From the NCBI RefSeq assembly GCF_900188385.1, contig NZ_FZOI01000002.1:1-64000 (forward strand): DNA of 64,000 nt, in the 5' to 3' direction. This DNA is from Azospirillum sp. RU38E (GTDB taxonomy: Bacteria; Pseudomonadota; Alphaproteobacteria; Azospirillales; Azospirillaceae). Every line of letters starts with the position of its first letter. Within the stretch, counting starts at the first letter, position 1. The notes below the pieces were generated by a model that did not search any database, was not told the DNA's origin, and was given only the letters and a program-made list of their open reading frames with translations. A program made the position numbers and the translations under genes. Below, one piece after another: positions 16,063-24,772 of the stretch.

Positions 16063-16485
16063 TCAGCCTTGCCGGTTGCTGGAAACCGCACTCATCACGG
16101 CGGCGACATTGCGCCGGTCCGCGCTGCGGCTGGCCAGATCGCCGATGCTGACGATCCCGACCAGCCGCTTGTCACGGTTGACAACAGGGAAACGTCGGAT
16201 GCAGTTATTGATGAAATTATCGCCCAGGCTGTCGGTATTCTCATCCTCATAGACATAACAAAGCTCGCTGCTCATCACGTCGCGCACCGGCGTGTCGGGG
16301 GCGCGGCCCTCGGCCAGGGCGCGGATCACCAGATCGCGGTCGGTGACCATGCCAACCAGGCGGTCACCTTCGCCCACCGGCAGGGAGCCGGCATCAATGT
16401 CGCGCATTTGTCGGGCGGCGTGCTGGATTGTGTCATCCGGGCTGGCCAGGGTGACATCACGGGACATGATCTCGCTGATCTTCAT
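16063..16485 (-). CDS. Two-CBS-domain protein
   Basis: The product is 140 aa and consists of a tandem CBS pair: first repeat IMSRDVTLASPDDTIQHAA through LVGMVTDRDLVIRAL, second DVMSSELCYVYEDENTDSL through LVGIVSIGDLASRS. Such stand-alone Bateman modules bind adenine nucleotides and often act as energy or stress sensors. The partner is unknown. It is probably co-transcribed with the SDR gene downstream. Its leader contains a GC-rich imperfect hairpin at 16520-16547. Confidence 0.9.
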   Translation of the reverse strand: MKISEIMSRDVTLASPDDTIQHAARQMRDIDAGSLPVGEGDRLVGMVTDRDLVIRALAEGRAPDTPVRDVMSSELCYVYEDENTDSLGDNFINNCIRRFPVVNRDKRLVGIVSIGDLASRSADRRNVAAVMSAVSSNRQG

Positions 16486-16750
16486 TTGTCAGGCCCTTTT
16501 GCTATGGGGGATGGGAAGGGTGGGCCGCATGGTCAATGCGGGCCCACTCGCCAGATGGGCGATCCTTCCCCCCGCCCAAGGGACGTGAACCCCCTTGCGC
16601 CGGTCCGTGATCCGTAAGGGCTTTATGTATCCGAAGAGGAAACCAGGATGACCCGCCTGTTCCCCTTTTCGCCGGGGCACGACTGGCCCGTCACCGCCGT
16701 TACATGCGGTGGTAGGCATCACGCCTGTGATAGCCAAGGGACATCATGCG
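16486..16750. other. Divergent intergenic region with GC-rich hairpin
   Basis: These 265 bases lie between the CBS gene and a small plus-strand gene. An inverted repeat with one bulge (GTGGGCCGCAT / ATGCGGGCCCAC) occupies 16520-16547, without a U-tract, so it may be a leader structure of the CBS transcript. GGAAC occurs on the minus strand near 16675, but its spacing to a GTT is two bases short of the EcfG rule. Confidence 0.4.
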
Positions 16751-17038
16751 ATGGCAGAGACGAAAAACACGACGGATCATGAAACCATCCGCCGCTGGGT
16801 GGAGGCGCGGGGCGGCCGGCCGGCCCATGTGAAGGGGACAGGTGGAAAGGATGATCCCGGCATCCTGCGCATCGATTTCGGCGCCCCGGATGACGCGCTG
16901 GAAGCGATCGACTGGGAAGAATTCTTCGCCAAGTTCGATGAAAACGGCCTGAGCTTCCTTTATCAGGAAAAAGACGGACAGGGCAAAGACAGCCGGTTCA
17001 ACAAATTCATCAGCCGGGACAGCCATGACCGGGGCTGA
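16751..17038 (+). CDS. Small conserved acidic protein of unknown function
   Basis: The product is 95 aa. The ATG at 16751 is preferred because AAGGGA lies nine bases upstream and the sequence before it (from 16709) looks non-coding. It reads as TTDHETIRRWVEARGGRPAH, then a DDPGILRIDF segment and an EEFFAKFDENGLSFLYQE ending. Proteins of this kind are widespread in proteobacteria and have sometimes been labelled '1,4-alpha-glucan branching enzyme', a label the size does not support. Function is unknown. It overlaps the next gene by 14 bases, suggesting an operon. Confidence 0.75.
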   Translation: MAETKNTTDHETIRRWVEARGGRPAHVKGTGGKDDPGILRIDFGAPDDALEAIDWEEFFAKFDENGLSFLYQEKDGQGKDSRFNKFISRDSHDRG

Positions 17039-17345
17039 GCCACCTGCCGCCCAGGGCCACCGGCTGAAAGTCGCCATCAATGCGGGACAGACAAAGGATA
17101 AGGTGGCCTTCCCCGATCCCGCCGCCGCCCCGCTGGGCACGGATGATGAGGCGGCGGGCCAGACCGCCACCGCCGGCAATCCGGCGGGCGGAGACATCAC
17201 CACCCCGCCAGAACCGGGTGGTGATGCCGCTTTCCGTGACCCGGCGGGGGAGGTGCGCTGGCACCCCCGCCTGTTGCTGCTGGTCCTGGCCGGGGCCGTG
17301 CTGGCCGGCCTGCTGGTGCTGGCCCTGTTTATCCTGTCGGCTTGA
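17025..17345 (+). CDS. Small protein with a C-terminal membrane anchor
   Basis: The product is 106 aa. A low-complexity Ala/Gly/Pro-rich N-terminal region of about 75 residues precedes a single hydrophobic segment LLLLVLAGAVLAGLLVLALF at the very C-terminus, so it looks tail-anchored with the N-terminus in the cytoplasm. No domain is recognised. The start overlaps the previous gene by 14 bases in another frame. The coupling and membrane segment argue that it is real, but the coding evidence is modest. Confidence 0.55.
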   Translation: MTGAEPPAAQGHRLKVAINAGQTKDKVAFPDPAAAPLGTDDEAAGQTATAGNPAGGDITTPPEPGGDAAFRDPAGEVRWHPRLLLLVLAGAVLAGLLVLALFILSA

Positions 17346-17364
17346 GGGGGCCGCCCGCTACGGA

Positions 17365-18441
17365 TCAGCCCAGGGCCGCTTCCACCGCCTTGCCACAGGT
17401 GATGGTATTGGCCTTGCCCTTCAGGTCGCCGGTGCGTAAGTCCGGTTCGGCCAGCACGCTTTCTACTGCGCGCATGATGCCGGCGGCGGCCTCCGCCTCA
17501 CCCAGATGGTCCAGCATCATGGCGGCCGACCAGATCTGGCCGATCGGGTTGGCGATGCCCTTGCCGGCAATATCGGGGGCCGACCCGTGCACCGGCTCAA
17601 ACAATGACGGGCCGGTGCCTTCCGGGTTGATATTGCCGGAAGGGGCGATGCCGATGGTGCCGGTGCAGGCTGGCCCCAGATCGGACAGGATATCGCCGAA
17701 CAGGTTGGACCCCACCACCACATCGAACCGGTCCGGGTTCAGCACGAACTGGGCCGTCAGAATGTCGATATGGTACTTGTCCCAGCGCACATCCGGGTAC
17801 TGTGCCGCCATCGCCTCCACCCGCGCATCCCAGAAGGGCATGGAGATGGAGATGCCATTGGACTTGGTGGCCGAGGTCAGGTGCCGGTTGGGCCGGCGGT
17901 TGGCCAGTTCAAACGCATAGCGCAGCACCCGGTCCACACCATGGCGGGTCATCACCGTTTCCTGGATGACGATTTCCCGGTCGGTGCCGGGGAACATATG
18001 ACCGCCAATGGACGAATATTCGCCCTCCGTATTCTCCCGCACGATCCAGAAATCAATGTCGCCCGGCTGGCGGCCCGCCAGCGGGCAGGGCACGCCCGGC
18101 ATCAGCCGCACCGGGCGCAGATTGATATATTGGTCATATTCGCGGCGGAACTGAAGCAGGGAGCCCCAGAGCGAGATATGGTCTGGCACCGTGGCGGGCC
18201 AGCCGACGGCGCCGAAGAAAATGGCGTCGGGCTTGCCGATCTGTGCCTTCCAATCCTCCGGCATCATCCGGCCATGGCGGGCGTAATAATCGCAATTGGC
18301 GAAATCATGCCATTGCTGGTTGATGGTGAAGCCATAGAGGCTGGCGGCGCGTTCCAGCACGCGCACGCCCTCCGGCATCACTTCCTTGCCGATCCCGTCG
18401 CCGGCGATGACGGCAATCTTATAGCTGCGCTTGCTGCTCAT
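17365..18441 (-). CDS. Tartrate dehydrogenase / D-malate dehydrogenase (decarboxylating)
   Basis: The product is 358 aa, the usual length. It is a beta-decarboxylating dehydrogenase of the isopropylmalate/isocitrate family: AVIAGDGIGKEV at the N-terminus, IVRENTEGEYSSIGG, and the metal and cofactor region VGSNLFGDILSDLGPA followed by EPVHGSAPDIAGKGIANP. The pattern matches TtuC/DmlA rather than LeuB. It oxidises D-malate or tartrate with NAD and Mn2+/Mg2+, giving pyruvate or glycerate products and CO2. The start overlaps the upstream aldehyde dehydrogenase stop as ATGA, so the three minus-strand genes here form one translationally coupled operon. Confidence 0.88.
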   Translation of the reverse strand: MSSKRSYKIAVIAGDGIGKEVMPEGVRVLERAASLYGFTINQQWHDFANCDYYARHGRMMPEDWKAQIGKPDAIFFGAVGWPATVPDHISLWGSLLQFRREYDQYINLRPVRLMPGVPCPLAGRQPGDIDFWIVRENTEGEYSSIGGHMFPGTDREIVIQETVMTRHGVDRVLRYAFELANRRPNRHLTSATKSNGISISMPFWDARVEAMAAQYPDVRWDKYHIDILTAQFVLNPDRFDVVVGSNLFGDILSDLGPACTGTIGIAPSGNINPEGTGPSLFEPVHGSAPDIAGKGIANPIGQIWSAAMMLDHLGEAEAAAGIMRAVESVLAEPDLRTGDLKGKANTITCGKAVEAALG

Positions 18442-19916
18442 GCTCCGTGTCCCAGTTTCAGGCCCGCAATGTGGAAGGTCTTGGTTTCCAGATATTCATC
18501 AATGCCGGTCGGCCCGCCCTCGCGGCCCAGACCGGATTGCTTGATGCCGCCGAAGGGCGACATTTCCATGGCGATGGAGCCGGTATTCAGCGCCACCATG
18601 CCGGTTTCCAGCGCCTCCGCCACCCGGAAGGCGCGGTGCAGATTTTCGGTGTAGAAATAGCTGGCCAGCCCGAAGGGCGTGTCATTGGCAATGCGGATCG
18701 CCTCTTCCTCTGCCTGGAAGCGGAAGATGGGGGCGACGGGGCCGAAGGTTTCCTCCGACGCTAGCCGCATGGACGGATCGGCCCCGGTCAGCAGCACCGG
18801 CGTGGCAAACCGTTCACCCTGATAGCCGCTGGTCTGCGCGGTCAGGCGGGCGCCGCGCGACAGTGCGTCATCCACATGGGCCTGCACCTTCGCCACGGCG
18901 GCCTTGTTGATCAGCGGGCCGGTGGTGACACCCGGCTGGTCGCCCGGCCCCACCTTCAGCGCCGCCACGGCGCGGCCCAGCTTTTCCACAAAGGCATCGT
19001 GAATGCCATCCTGCACCAGGATGCGGTTGGCGCAGACGCAGGTTTGGCCGGCATTGCGGAACTTGCTGGCCATGGTGGCGGCCACCGCTACATCCAGATC
19101 GGCATCGTCGAACACGATCAGCGGCGCATTGCCGCCCAGTTCCAGCGACAGGCGCTTCACCGTGTCGGCGCATTGCGCCATCAACAGGCTGCCGATACGG
19201 GTGGACCCGGTGAAGGAGAGCTTGCGCACCAGCGGGCTGCCGGTCAGGGCGGCACCAATGCCCTGCGGCCGCCCGGTGACGACATTGAACACGCCCGGCG
19301 GAATACCGGCCTGTTCCGCCAGCTTGGCCAGGGCGAGCGCGGTGAACGGCGTCATCTCCGACGGCTTCACCACCACCGGGCAGCCGGCCGCCAGGGCGGC
19401 ACCGCATTTGCGGGTGATCATGGCGGCGGGGAAGTTCCAGGGCGTGATGATGGCCGAAACGCCCACCGGTTCCTTCATCACCAGAATGCGGCGGTCGGCT
19501 TCCGGTGCCGGCACCATGCCGCCCAGAACGCGCCGCGCCTCACCGGCAAACCATTTCACGAAGCTGGCGGCATAGCGCACTTCGCCCGCCGCTTCGGCCA
19601 GGGGCTTGCCCTGCTCGGCTGTCATGATGCGGGCCAGATCATCGCCATTGGCCAGCATCAGCGCGTGCCAGCGTTCCAGCATATCGGCCCGCGCCGCCGC
19701 CGGCAGCGCCCGCCAGGCCGGCCAGGCGGCATGGGCGGCAGCGATAGCGGCATTTGTGTCCGCCTCATCCGCGTCCGGCACGGTGCCGATGATGGCGCCC
19801 TTGGCGGGATTATCCACATCCAGGGTGCGGCCAGAGGCAGCACCCACCCACTGGCCACCGATCAGATTGGCCTGGATGAACAAGGTGGGGTCGGCAAGGG
19901 TCGGCTTCATGATCAT
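18438..19916 (-). CDS. NAD(P)-dependent succinate-semialdehyde dehydrogenase family
   Basis: The product is 492 aa. The ATG at 19916 overlaps the upstream GNAT stop as ATGA; 19910 is an alternative. It is a full-length aldehyde dehydrogenase: PWNFPAAMITRK with KPSE for cofactor binding, FTGST, the general base Glu in LELGGNAP and the nucleophile Cys in GQTCVCANR. The ending SPFGGIKQSGLGREGG fits the GabD group. It would oxidise a semialdehyde to its acid. Its operon partners are a GNAT acetyltransferase and a D-malate/tartrate-type dehydrogenase, so the true substrate may be a dicarboxylate-related semialdehyde. Confidence 0.88.
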   Translation of the reverse strand: MIMKPTLADPTLFIQANLIGGQWVGAASGRTLDVDNPAKGAIIGTVPDADEADTNAAIAAAHAAWPAWRALPAAARADMLERWHALMLANGDDLARIMTAEQGKPLAEAAGEVRYAASFVKWFAGEARRVLGGMVPAPEADRRILVMKEPVGVSAIITPWNFPAAMITRKCGAALAAGCPVVVKPSEMTPFTALALAKLAEQAGIPPGVFNVVTGRPQGIGAALTGSPLVRKLSFTGSTRIGSLLMAQCADTVKRLSLELGGNAPLIVFDDADLDVAVAATMASKFRNAGQTCVCANRILVQDGIHDAFVEKLGRAVAALKVGPGDQPGVTTGPLINKAAVAKVQAHVDDALSRGARLTAQTSGYQGERFATPVLLTGADPSMRLASEETFGPVAPIFRFQAEEEAIRIANDTPFGLASYFYTENLHRAFRVAEALETGMVALNTGSIAMEMSPFGGIKQSGLGREGGPTGIDEYLETKTFHIAGLKLGHGA

Positions 19917-20770
19917 CCCAGGGCTTGGGTGACAAGGGAGAAGGTGCGCAACGCGCTGTCGCGCTTGGGCTTCGGCCCGCGCACCATGCGGGTGACGCGG
20001 CCGACACATTGCAGGCCCAGCCCATCCAACCAGGGCGACAGGCCGCTATCTTCCGGGATATCGACACGGCAGAACATGCCGGCATTGGCCCCCAGCCAGT
20101 GGGAGATCAAGGCCTTGGCCCCGCCTTCATCCGGCGCCACCGTGGGGCCGACGACATAGCCGCGCCCGAACCGGCGGAACAGGGCAAAGCCCGCCGGCTC
20201 ATGCGCGCGGGTCAGCATCACGCCCACGGCACTTTTATCCAGGGTGCTGATCAGGTGGCTGCGATCCATACCGGTGGCGCGGGCATCCATGGCTGTAATC
20301 ACGGGCCAGTCGCTCTGCCCCATTGGGCGGACCCGTTCATCGGTGATCAGGTCCGGCACCGGCACGGAAAAGGCCGTGCCCTGATGTTGCAGCACCACTC
20401 CATCGGCATCGAAGCCCAGGCTGCGATAAAGCGGTGCGCCCTCTGTCGTGGCGTGCAGAATGATGGTGCGGTCGCCCAACCTGTCCATCACCGCCTGCAT
20501 CAGCTTGCGACCCAGTCCAGCCCCCTGGCAGAAGGGAGAGACGATGACCATGCCCAGCGTGGCCATTTCCGGCCCAAACGGCCAGCACATGGCCGTCCCC
20601 ACCACCTCGCCATCGCGCTCAGCCACCACGCCTTCCCCGATTTCCAGGAAGAAGCTCCAGTCTTCCAGCAGGTGCGGCCAGTTCAACTCCCGGGAAAGCG
20701 CGTGCGCCTGGGGCAGATCATCCTGGTTCATCGCCCGCAATTGAATGGCGGGTGGCGTCCCCTTCTCCAT
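19913..20770 (-). CDS. GNAT-family N-acetyltransferase with C-terminal extra domain
   Basis: The product is 285 aa. The ATG at 20770 has AAGGAG eight bases upstream; a GTG at 20779 would be too close to it. Residues ~10-130 are a GNAT fold with the acetyl-CoA loop in SPFCQGAGLGRKLM. The rest matches the second domain often attached to this group (ending in a VGPTVAPDE segment and an EDSGL helix). Such two-domain proteins are common, and their substrates are mostly unknown. It is first in a three-gene operon with SSADH and tartrate/malate dehydrogenase and may modify an amine intermediate of that pathway (inference). Confidence 0.82.
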   Translation of the reverse strand: MEKGTPPAIQLRAMNQDDLPQAHALSRELNWPHLLEDWSFFLEIGEGVVAERDGEVVGTAMCWPFGPEMATLGMVIVSPFCQGAGLGRKLMQAVMDRLGDRTIILHATTEGAPLYRSLGFDADGVVLQHQGTAFSVPVPDLITDERVRPMGQSDWPVITAMDARATGMDRSHLISTLDKSAVGVMLTRAHEPAGFALFRRFGRGYVVGPTVAPDEGGAKALISHWLGANAGMFCRVDIPEDSGLSPWLDGLGLQCVGRVTRMVRGPKPKRDSALRTFSLVTQALG

Positions 20771-21002
20771 GCCATGCACTCCTTGATAGGGGGCGGTGAC
20801 GGCATGGTCTGCCGCAGCATCTGCCGTGTCGCCCCTGAACGACTGGTATGACAGTAAGCCGGCTCGCGTGGCATTCGCTGCCGCCCTGTCGGTTTATTCG
20901 GAAGAATCTAATGTCCTGCTTTGGCGTGATCCCGAACAAATGCCGTCACAGACGCATAATCTGGGCAGCAGTTTCACGCCAGCGCCGACAGGAGCCTTGC
21001 CC

Positions 21003-22478
21003 ATGGTCAGCTTCAATCCCGATCAGATCGCCCATGCCATCGGTTCCAACATCATCGGCGGGCGCCGTGTGGTGGGGCAGGGGCCGGCGCTGACGGTGTT
21101 GCGCCCATCTGACGCGCGACCGTTCGCTGATCTGGATACGGCCAGCGCCGATCAGGTGGATCAGGCGGTGGAAGATGCCGCCCATGCCTTCCAGCACAGC
21201 GATTGGGCCCGGGTGGAGCCCCGCCAGCGCATGAAGGTGCTGCGCCGCTGGGCCGATCTGATTGAAGCCGATATGGAGGTGCTGGCCCCGCTGGAGGCCG
21301 CCGGCTCCACCCGCACCATCGCGGAGACGCGGGCCTGGGACGTCTGGTACACGGCCGAAACAATCCGCTTCTTTGCGGAGTTCGCCGACAAGGTGGGCGG
21401 CGATGTCGCCGCCACCAGTGCCGACAAGCTGGGCCTGACCATCACCCAGCCCTATGGCGTGATCGCCGCGGTGGCGCCCTGGAACCTGCCTCTGGTCATG
21501 GCTGGCTGGAAGGTCGCCCCGGCGCTGGCGGCCGGTAATGCCGTGGTGCTGAAGCCCAGCGAGATGACGCCCTTCAGCGTGGTGCGGCTGGCTGAACTGG
21601 CGATAGAGGCGGGGCTGCCGCCGGGCCTGTTCAATATTGTGCAGGGTGACGGGCGGAACGTGGGTGACCGGCTGTGCCGGCATCCGTTGGTCGCCAAGGT
21701 GACCTTCACCGGCTCCACCCGCACCGGCATCGCCATCATGCAGGCCTGTGCCGAGACGGGGCCGAAGCCGGTGACGCTGGAATTGGGCGGCAAAAGCCCG
21801 CAACTGGTCTTCGCCGATGCCAGCGACCTGGACAAGACGGCCGGCATTGTTGCCCGCGCCATCACGCTGAATGCCGGCCAGGTCTGTGTCGCCGGTTCCC
21901 GCCTGCTGGTGCAGGAACAGGTGGCCGACCGGGTGGTGTCGGCCATCCGTGACCGGTTCCAGGCGCTGCGCCCCGGCCCCACCTGGGAGGCGGGCACCAG
22001 CCTGTCGCCCATCATCTCCCATCCCCAGGCCGACCGGATCGACGGGATCGTCAGCCGGACTGTGGCGGCGGGGGCGGAGGTGCTGACCGGCGGCGGCCGG
22101 GCAACGGGCCCGCAGGATGGCGCCTTCTATCAACCCACCATCCTGGCCGGGGTGACGCGGGAGCATGAGGCAGTGCGGGAGGAGATTTTCGGCCCCGTGC
22201 TGACCGTGCAGACCTTCCGGGAGGAAGAAGAGGCCTTTGCCTTGGCCAATGACAGCGGCTTCGGGCTGGCGGCAGGCGTGCATACCGGCGACGTTTCCCG
22301 CGCGCTGCGGGCCCTGCGCGCGCTGGAGGCGGGGACGGTCTGGGTCAACCGCTATGGCCGTTCCAATGATTTCATCCTGCCCACGGGCGGCTTCAAGAAA
22401 TCCGGCATCGGCAAGGATCTGGGGCGGGAGGCCTATGAGGCGAACCTGAAATCCAAAACCATGTTGATTGAGTTCTGA
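21003..22478 (+). CDS. Aldehyde dehydrogenase family protein
   Basis: The product is 491 aa. The start at 21003 follows AGGAG at nine bases; the open frame upstream lacks family sequence. Diagnostic segments are VAPWNLPLVMAGWK, LKPSEMTPFS, FTGSTRTG, the catalytic Glu in LELGGKSP, the catalytic Cys in GQVCVAGSR, and EEIFGPVLTVQTF. It oxidises an aldehyde to an acid with NAD(P). Specificity is not obvious. It is divergent from the GNAT-SSADH-TtuC operon and is followed by a nucleoside hydrolase gene after a 53-base gap. It may belong to the same catabolic programme as the divergent operon. Confidence 0.87.
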   Translation: MVSFNPDQIAHAIGSNIIGGRRVVGQGPALTVLRPSDARPFADLDTASADQVDQAVEDAAHAFQHSDWARVEPRQRMKVLRRWADLIEADMEVLAPLEAAGSTRTIAETRAWDVWYTAETIRFFAEFADKVGGDVAATSADKLGLTITQPYGVIAAVAPWNLPLVMAGWKVAPALAAGNAVVLKPSEMTPFSVVRLAELAIEAGLPPGLFNIVQGDGRNVGDRLCRHPLVAKVTFTGSTRTGIAIMQACAETGPKPVTLELGGKSPQLVFADASDLDKTAGIVARAITLNAGQVCVAGSRLLVQEQVADRVVSAIRDRFQALRPGPTWEAGTSLSPIISHPQADRIDGIVSRTVAAGAEVLTGGGRATGPQDGAFYQPTILAGVTREHEAVREEIFGPVLTVQTFREEEEAFALANDSGFGLAAGVHTGDVSRALRALRALEAGTVWVNRYGRSNDFILPTGGFKKSGIGKDLGREAYEANLKSKTMLIEF

Positions 22479-22531
22479 TTGCCGCCCGTTCTATGGTGCC
22501 GGGGATTGATCCGCAACCGGACCCCGGCACC

Positions 22532-23485
22532 ATGATTCACCTGCTTCCCCTGATCCTTGATGGCGATCCCGGCACCGATGACCTGTTGACCTGGATGTGG
22601 GCGCTGGCCGTGCCGGACCGGGTGAATGTGCTGGGCATCTGCACCGTGCACGGCAATGTGGCCCTGTCCCGCACCACGGAAAATGCCCTGGCCCTGCTGG
22701 ACCATCTGGATGCCCCCGCCATCCCCGTCCATGCCGGGGAAAAGGCACCGCTGGGCCGGGCGGAACCGCCGGCCGGCGATGGCGCCTTTGCCGAAAGCGG
22801 GCTGGGTGCCCTGGTGCTGGCGCCGGCCACGCGGAAGCCGGCCTCCTATGACGCGGTGGGCTGGATGGCCGATACGCTGCGCAGCCACCCGCCGCGCAGC
22901 CTGACCATCTGCGCCACCGGCCCGCTGACCAATTTGGCCCGGCTGCTGGAACGCGCACCGGATGCCTTTGCCCGTATCGGCCATCTGGCGGTGATGGGCG
23001 GTTCCTGCGATCTGTTGCCGCCCAACCATGTACGGCGGGGCAATATCACCGAGTGGGCGGAGTTCAATTTCTACATGGACCCGCTGGCGGCCCAGCAGGT
23101 GCTGAACAGCGGCATCCCCATCACCCTGATGCCGCTGGACCTGACGCACCAGCTGGTCAGCACACCCGACCGTCTGGCTCGCGCCCGTGCCCTGCCGCGC
23201 TATGGGGAGGAGGTGGCGCTGATGCTGGATGCGGCATCCCATTTGGACCGGCCGAAATTCGGCGCCGATGGCGCCTTCCAGCATGACATGACGGTGCTGG
23301 CCAATCTGCTGCATCCCGATCTGTTCGAAGGGGAGCAATCCCAGGTGACCGTGATGACAACCGGGGCCGGTGCAGGTGCCTGCCTGCGCGTGCCGGACCC
23401 GGCGGGGGCCGTGCGCGTCATGCTGCGCGTGCCCGATCCGGCGGCGTTCTTCGACCGGTTCTTCCAGGCATTGGGGGAGCCATGA
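22532..23485 (+). CDS. Nucleoside hydrolase (inosine/uridine-preferring type)
   Basis: The product is 317 aa from the ATG at 22532; this start places LILDGDPGTDD near the N-terminus as expected, whereas 22493 adds a non-conserved leader. The Ca2+-binding DxDPGxDD motif is present with Gly in place of the usual Thr. Other family blocks are VHGN, TGPLTNLA, VMGG and EFNFYMDPLAA, plus a His in AFQHDM near the C-terminus. It cleaves the N-glycosidic bond of ribonucleosides in salvage or catabolism. The stop overlaps the next start as ATGA. The ribosome site is weak for either start. Confidence 0.88.
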   Translation: MIHLLPLILDGDPGTDDLLTWMWALAVPDRVNVLGICTVHGNVALSRTTENALALLDHLDAPAIPVHAGEKAPLGRAEPPAGDGAFAESGLGALVLAPATRKPASYDAVGWMADTLRSHPPRSLTICATGPLTNLARLLERAPDAFARIGHLAVMGGSCDLLPPNHVRRGNITEWAEFNFYMDPLAAQQVLNSGIPITLMPLDLTHQLVSTPDRLARARALPRYGEEVALMLDAASHLDRPKFGADGAFQHDMTVLANLLHPDLFEGEQSQVTVMTTGAGAGACLRVPDPAGAVRVMLRVPDPAAFFDRFFQALGEP

Positions 23486-23871
23486 CAGAGAGCCTGGAAC
23501 CCATCCTTTTTGAACCGGCCGTACCGATTGTCCGCATCTTTGATGTGGCCAAGGCACGTGAATTCTATCTGGATTTTCTGGGCTTTGCGCTGGATTGGGA
23601 ACATCGGTTCGGCGACAATTTCCCGCTTTATTGCCAGGTGTCGCGCGGCCCCCTGCGGCTGCACCTGTCCGAACATGCCGGCGACGCCACGCCGGGCGGG
23701 AACATGGTGGTCTATATGACCGGCATCCGGGCTTTTCAGCAGGAATTGGCGGAAAAAGAATACCGCTACATGAAGCCAGACCTGGAGATGCTGGAAGACA
23801 TGCTGATGCTTCAGGTCACCGATCCGTTCGGCAATCGAATGCGTTTCCTGGAATTGCCGGAAGAAGACTGA
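23482..23871 (+). CDS. VOC-superfamily (bleomycin-resistance/glyoxalase-like) protein
   Basis: The product is 129 aa, a single vicinal-oxygen-chelate unit pair: VRIFDVAKAREFYLDFLGF, then RLHLSEHAGD and the closing TDPFGNRMRFLE. Members bind small ligands or catalyse metal-dependent reactions; the bleomycin-resistance name is historical. It is ATGA-coupled to the nucleoside hydrolase. No substrate can be assigned. Confidence 0.85.
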   Translation: MTESLEPILFEPAVPIVRIFDVAKAREFYLDFLGFALDWEHRFGDNFPLYCQVSRGPLRLHLSEHAGDATPGGNMVVYMTGIRAFQQELAEKEYRYMKPDLEMLEDMLMLQVTDPFGNRMRFLELPEED

Positions 23872-23928
23872 GGGTTACAATCGGTATCCGTTGCTTCATT
23901 CTCTCCCCACAAAGAATAGGGGGGAAAG

Positions 23929-24363
23929 ATGAAGTCGATTTCTATTATCGTTGCCGCCAGTCTGCTGGCGGTGACGTTTCCGGCCTATGCGGGTGACGCA
24001 ACGGGGCTGACGGCGACATCGCTGCTGGACACGAAGACCTTGGGGGATGGGGTGCCGCTGCGCTATCCCACCGGTGATGCCCATTTGACCGCCCTGATGG
24101 TGGAACTGGCCCCCGGCGGGGAAACCGGTCTGCATCGTCACCCGATGCCGGTGGTGGGCTACATCGTTTCCGGCGAGGTGACGGTCTCCGCCGAGGGTAT
24201 GGCACCGCGGGTGTTTAAGGCGGGTGAGGCCTTCGTGGAAACCTCCGTCTGGCATAATGGCCGCAATGAGGGGCGGGAGCCGGTGAGGATTCTGGCGATC
24301 TATCTGGGGGCGGAAGGTCAGTTGCGGGTTGAAAAGAAGCAAGGCGGTGACGGGCATTATTGA
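23929..24363 (+). CDS. Secreted cupin-domain protein
   Basis: The product is 144 aa with a signal peptide (MKSISIIVAASLLAVTFPAYA) ending at AYA-G. A cupin barrel follows: the first motif GGETGLHRHPMPVVGYIVSG supplies metal-ligand His residues, and the second, KAGEAFVETSVWHNG, supplies another His. A single-domain periplasmic cupin of this kind is common and of unknown function. GGGGGGAAAG upstream provides the ribosome site. It stands alone 57 bases after the VOC gene and could share its transcript. Confidence 0.85.
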   Translation: MKSISIIVAASLLAVTFPAYAGDATGLTATSLLDTKTLGDGVPLRYPTGDAHLTALMVELAPGGETGLHRHPMPVVGYIVSGEVTVSAEGMAPRVFKAGEAFVETSVWHNGRNEGREPVRILAIYLGAEGQLRVEKKQGGDGHY

Positions 24364-24772
24364 TGCCCCTTGCCGGTTGGTTCCGCGCCTTGGCATCTGG
24401 CACGATGGTGCCGCAGCCTGAGAAGCAGCCCTATCTATCCGACAGGTTACAGGGGGGATTATGACACCGGCCATGGCACAGCCATGACCGGTATCGGGGG
24501 GGAATGCATCTTGAAAAAATGATGCAATAACAGGGGATTGTCAGAAAATTCTGACATGTTTCTGTCAATCAGAAATAAGGTAAAAATACTATAAATCATC
24601 AATGCTGCTGAAGGAGAAAATATTTGTATGCGTAAGGTCATGTTGACCGTATTTGGAATACGGACGTAGGTTTTTTCAAGAGCCAGTCGTGCGGTTATTT
24701 TCTGGTAAAGATACTCCGCCTTCTGACTGCGCTTGTCCTTCGTTCGTCGATTAGAAAATCCAAGGGTGGGCG
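24364..24772. other. Intergenic region, AT-rich right half
   Basis: These 409 bases contain no convincing gene. From about 24500 to 24720 the sequence is markedly AT-rich compared with the surrounding coding DNA and presumably holds the promoter of the chemoreceptor gene at 24773. Open frames here lack ribosome sites or domain content. No clear sigma-54 or sigma-28 promoter was found. Confidence 0.5.

Noticed and set aside
16655-16680. EcfG-like GGAAC on the minus strand before the CBS gene
   Set aside because: The GTT lies two bases too near compared with the sites before otsB and DUF892.
16648-16782. 44-codon frame (MTRLFPFSPGHDWP...) with GAGGAAA upstream
   Set aside because: Overlaps the better-supported gene at 16751 and shows no protein-like pattern.
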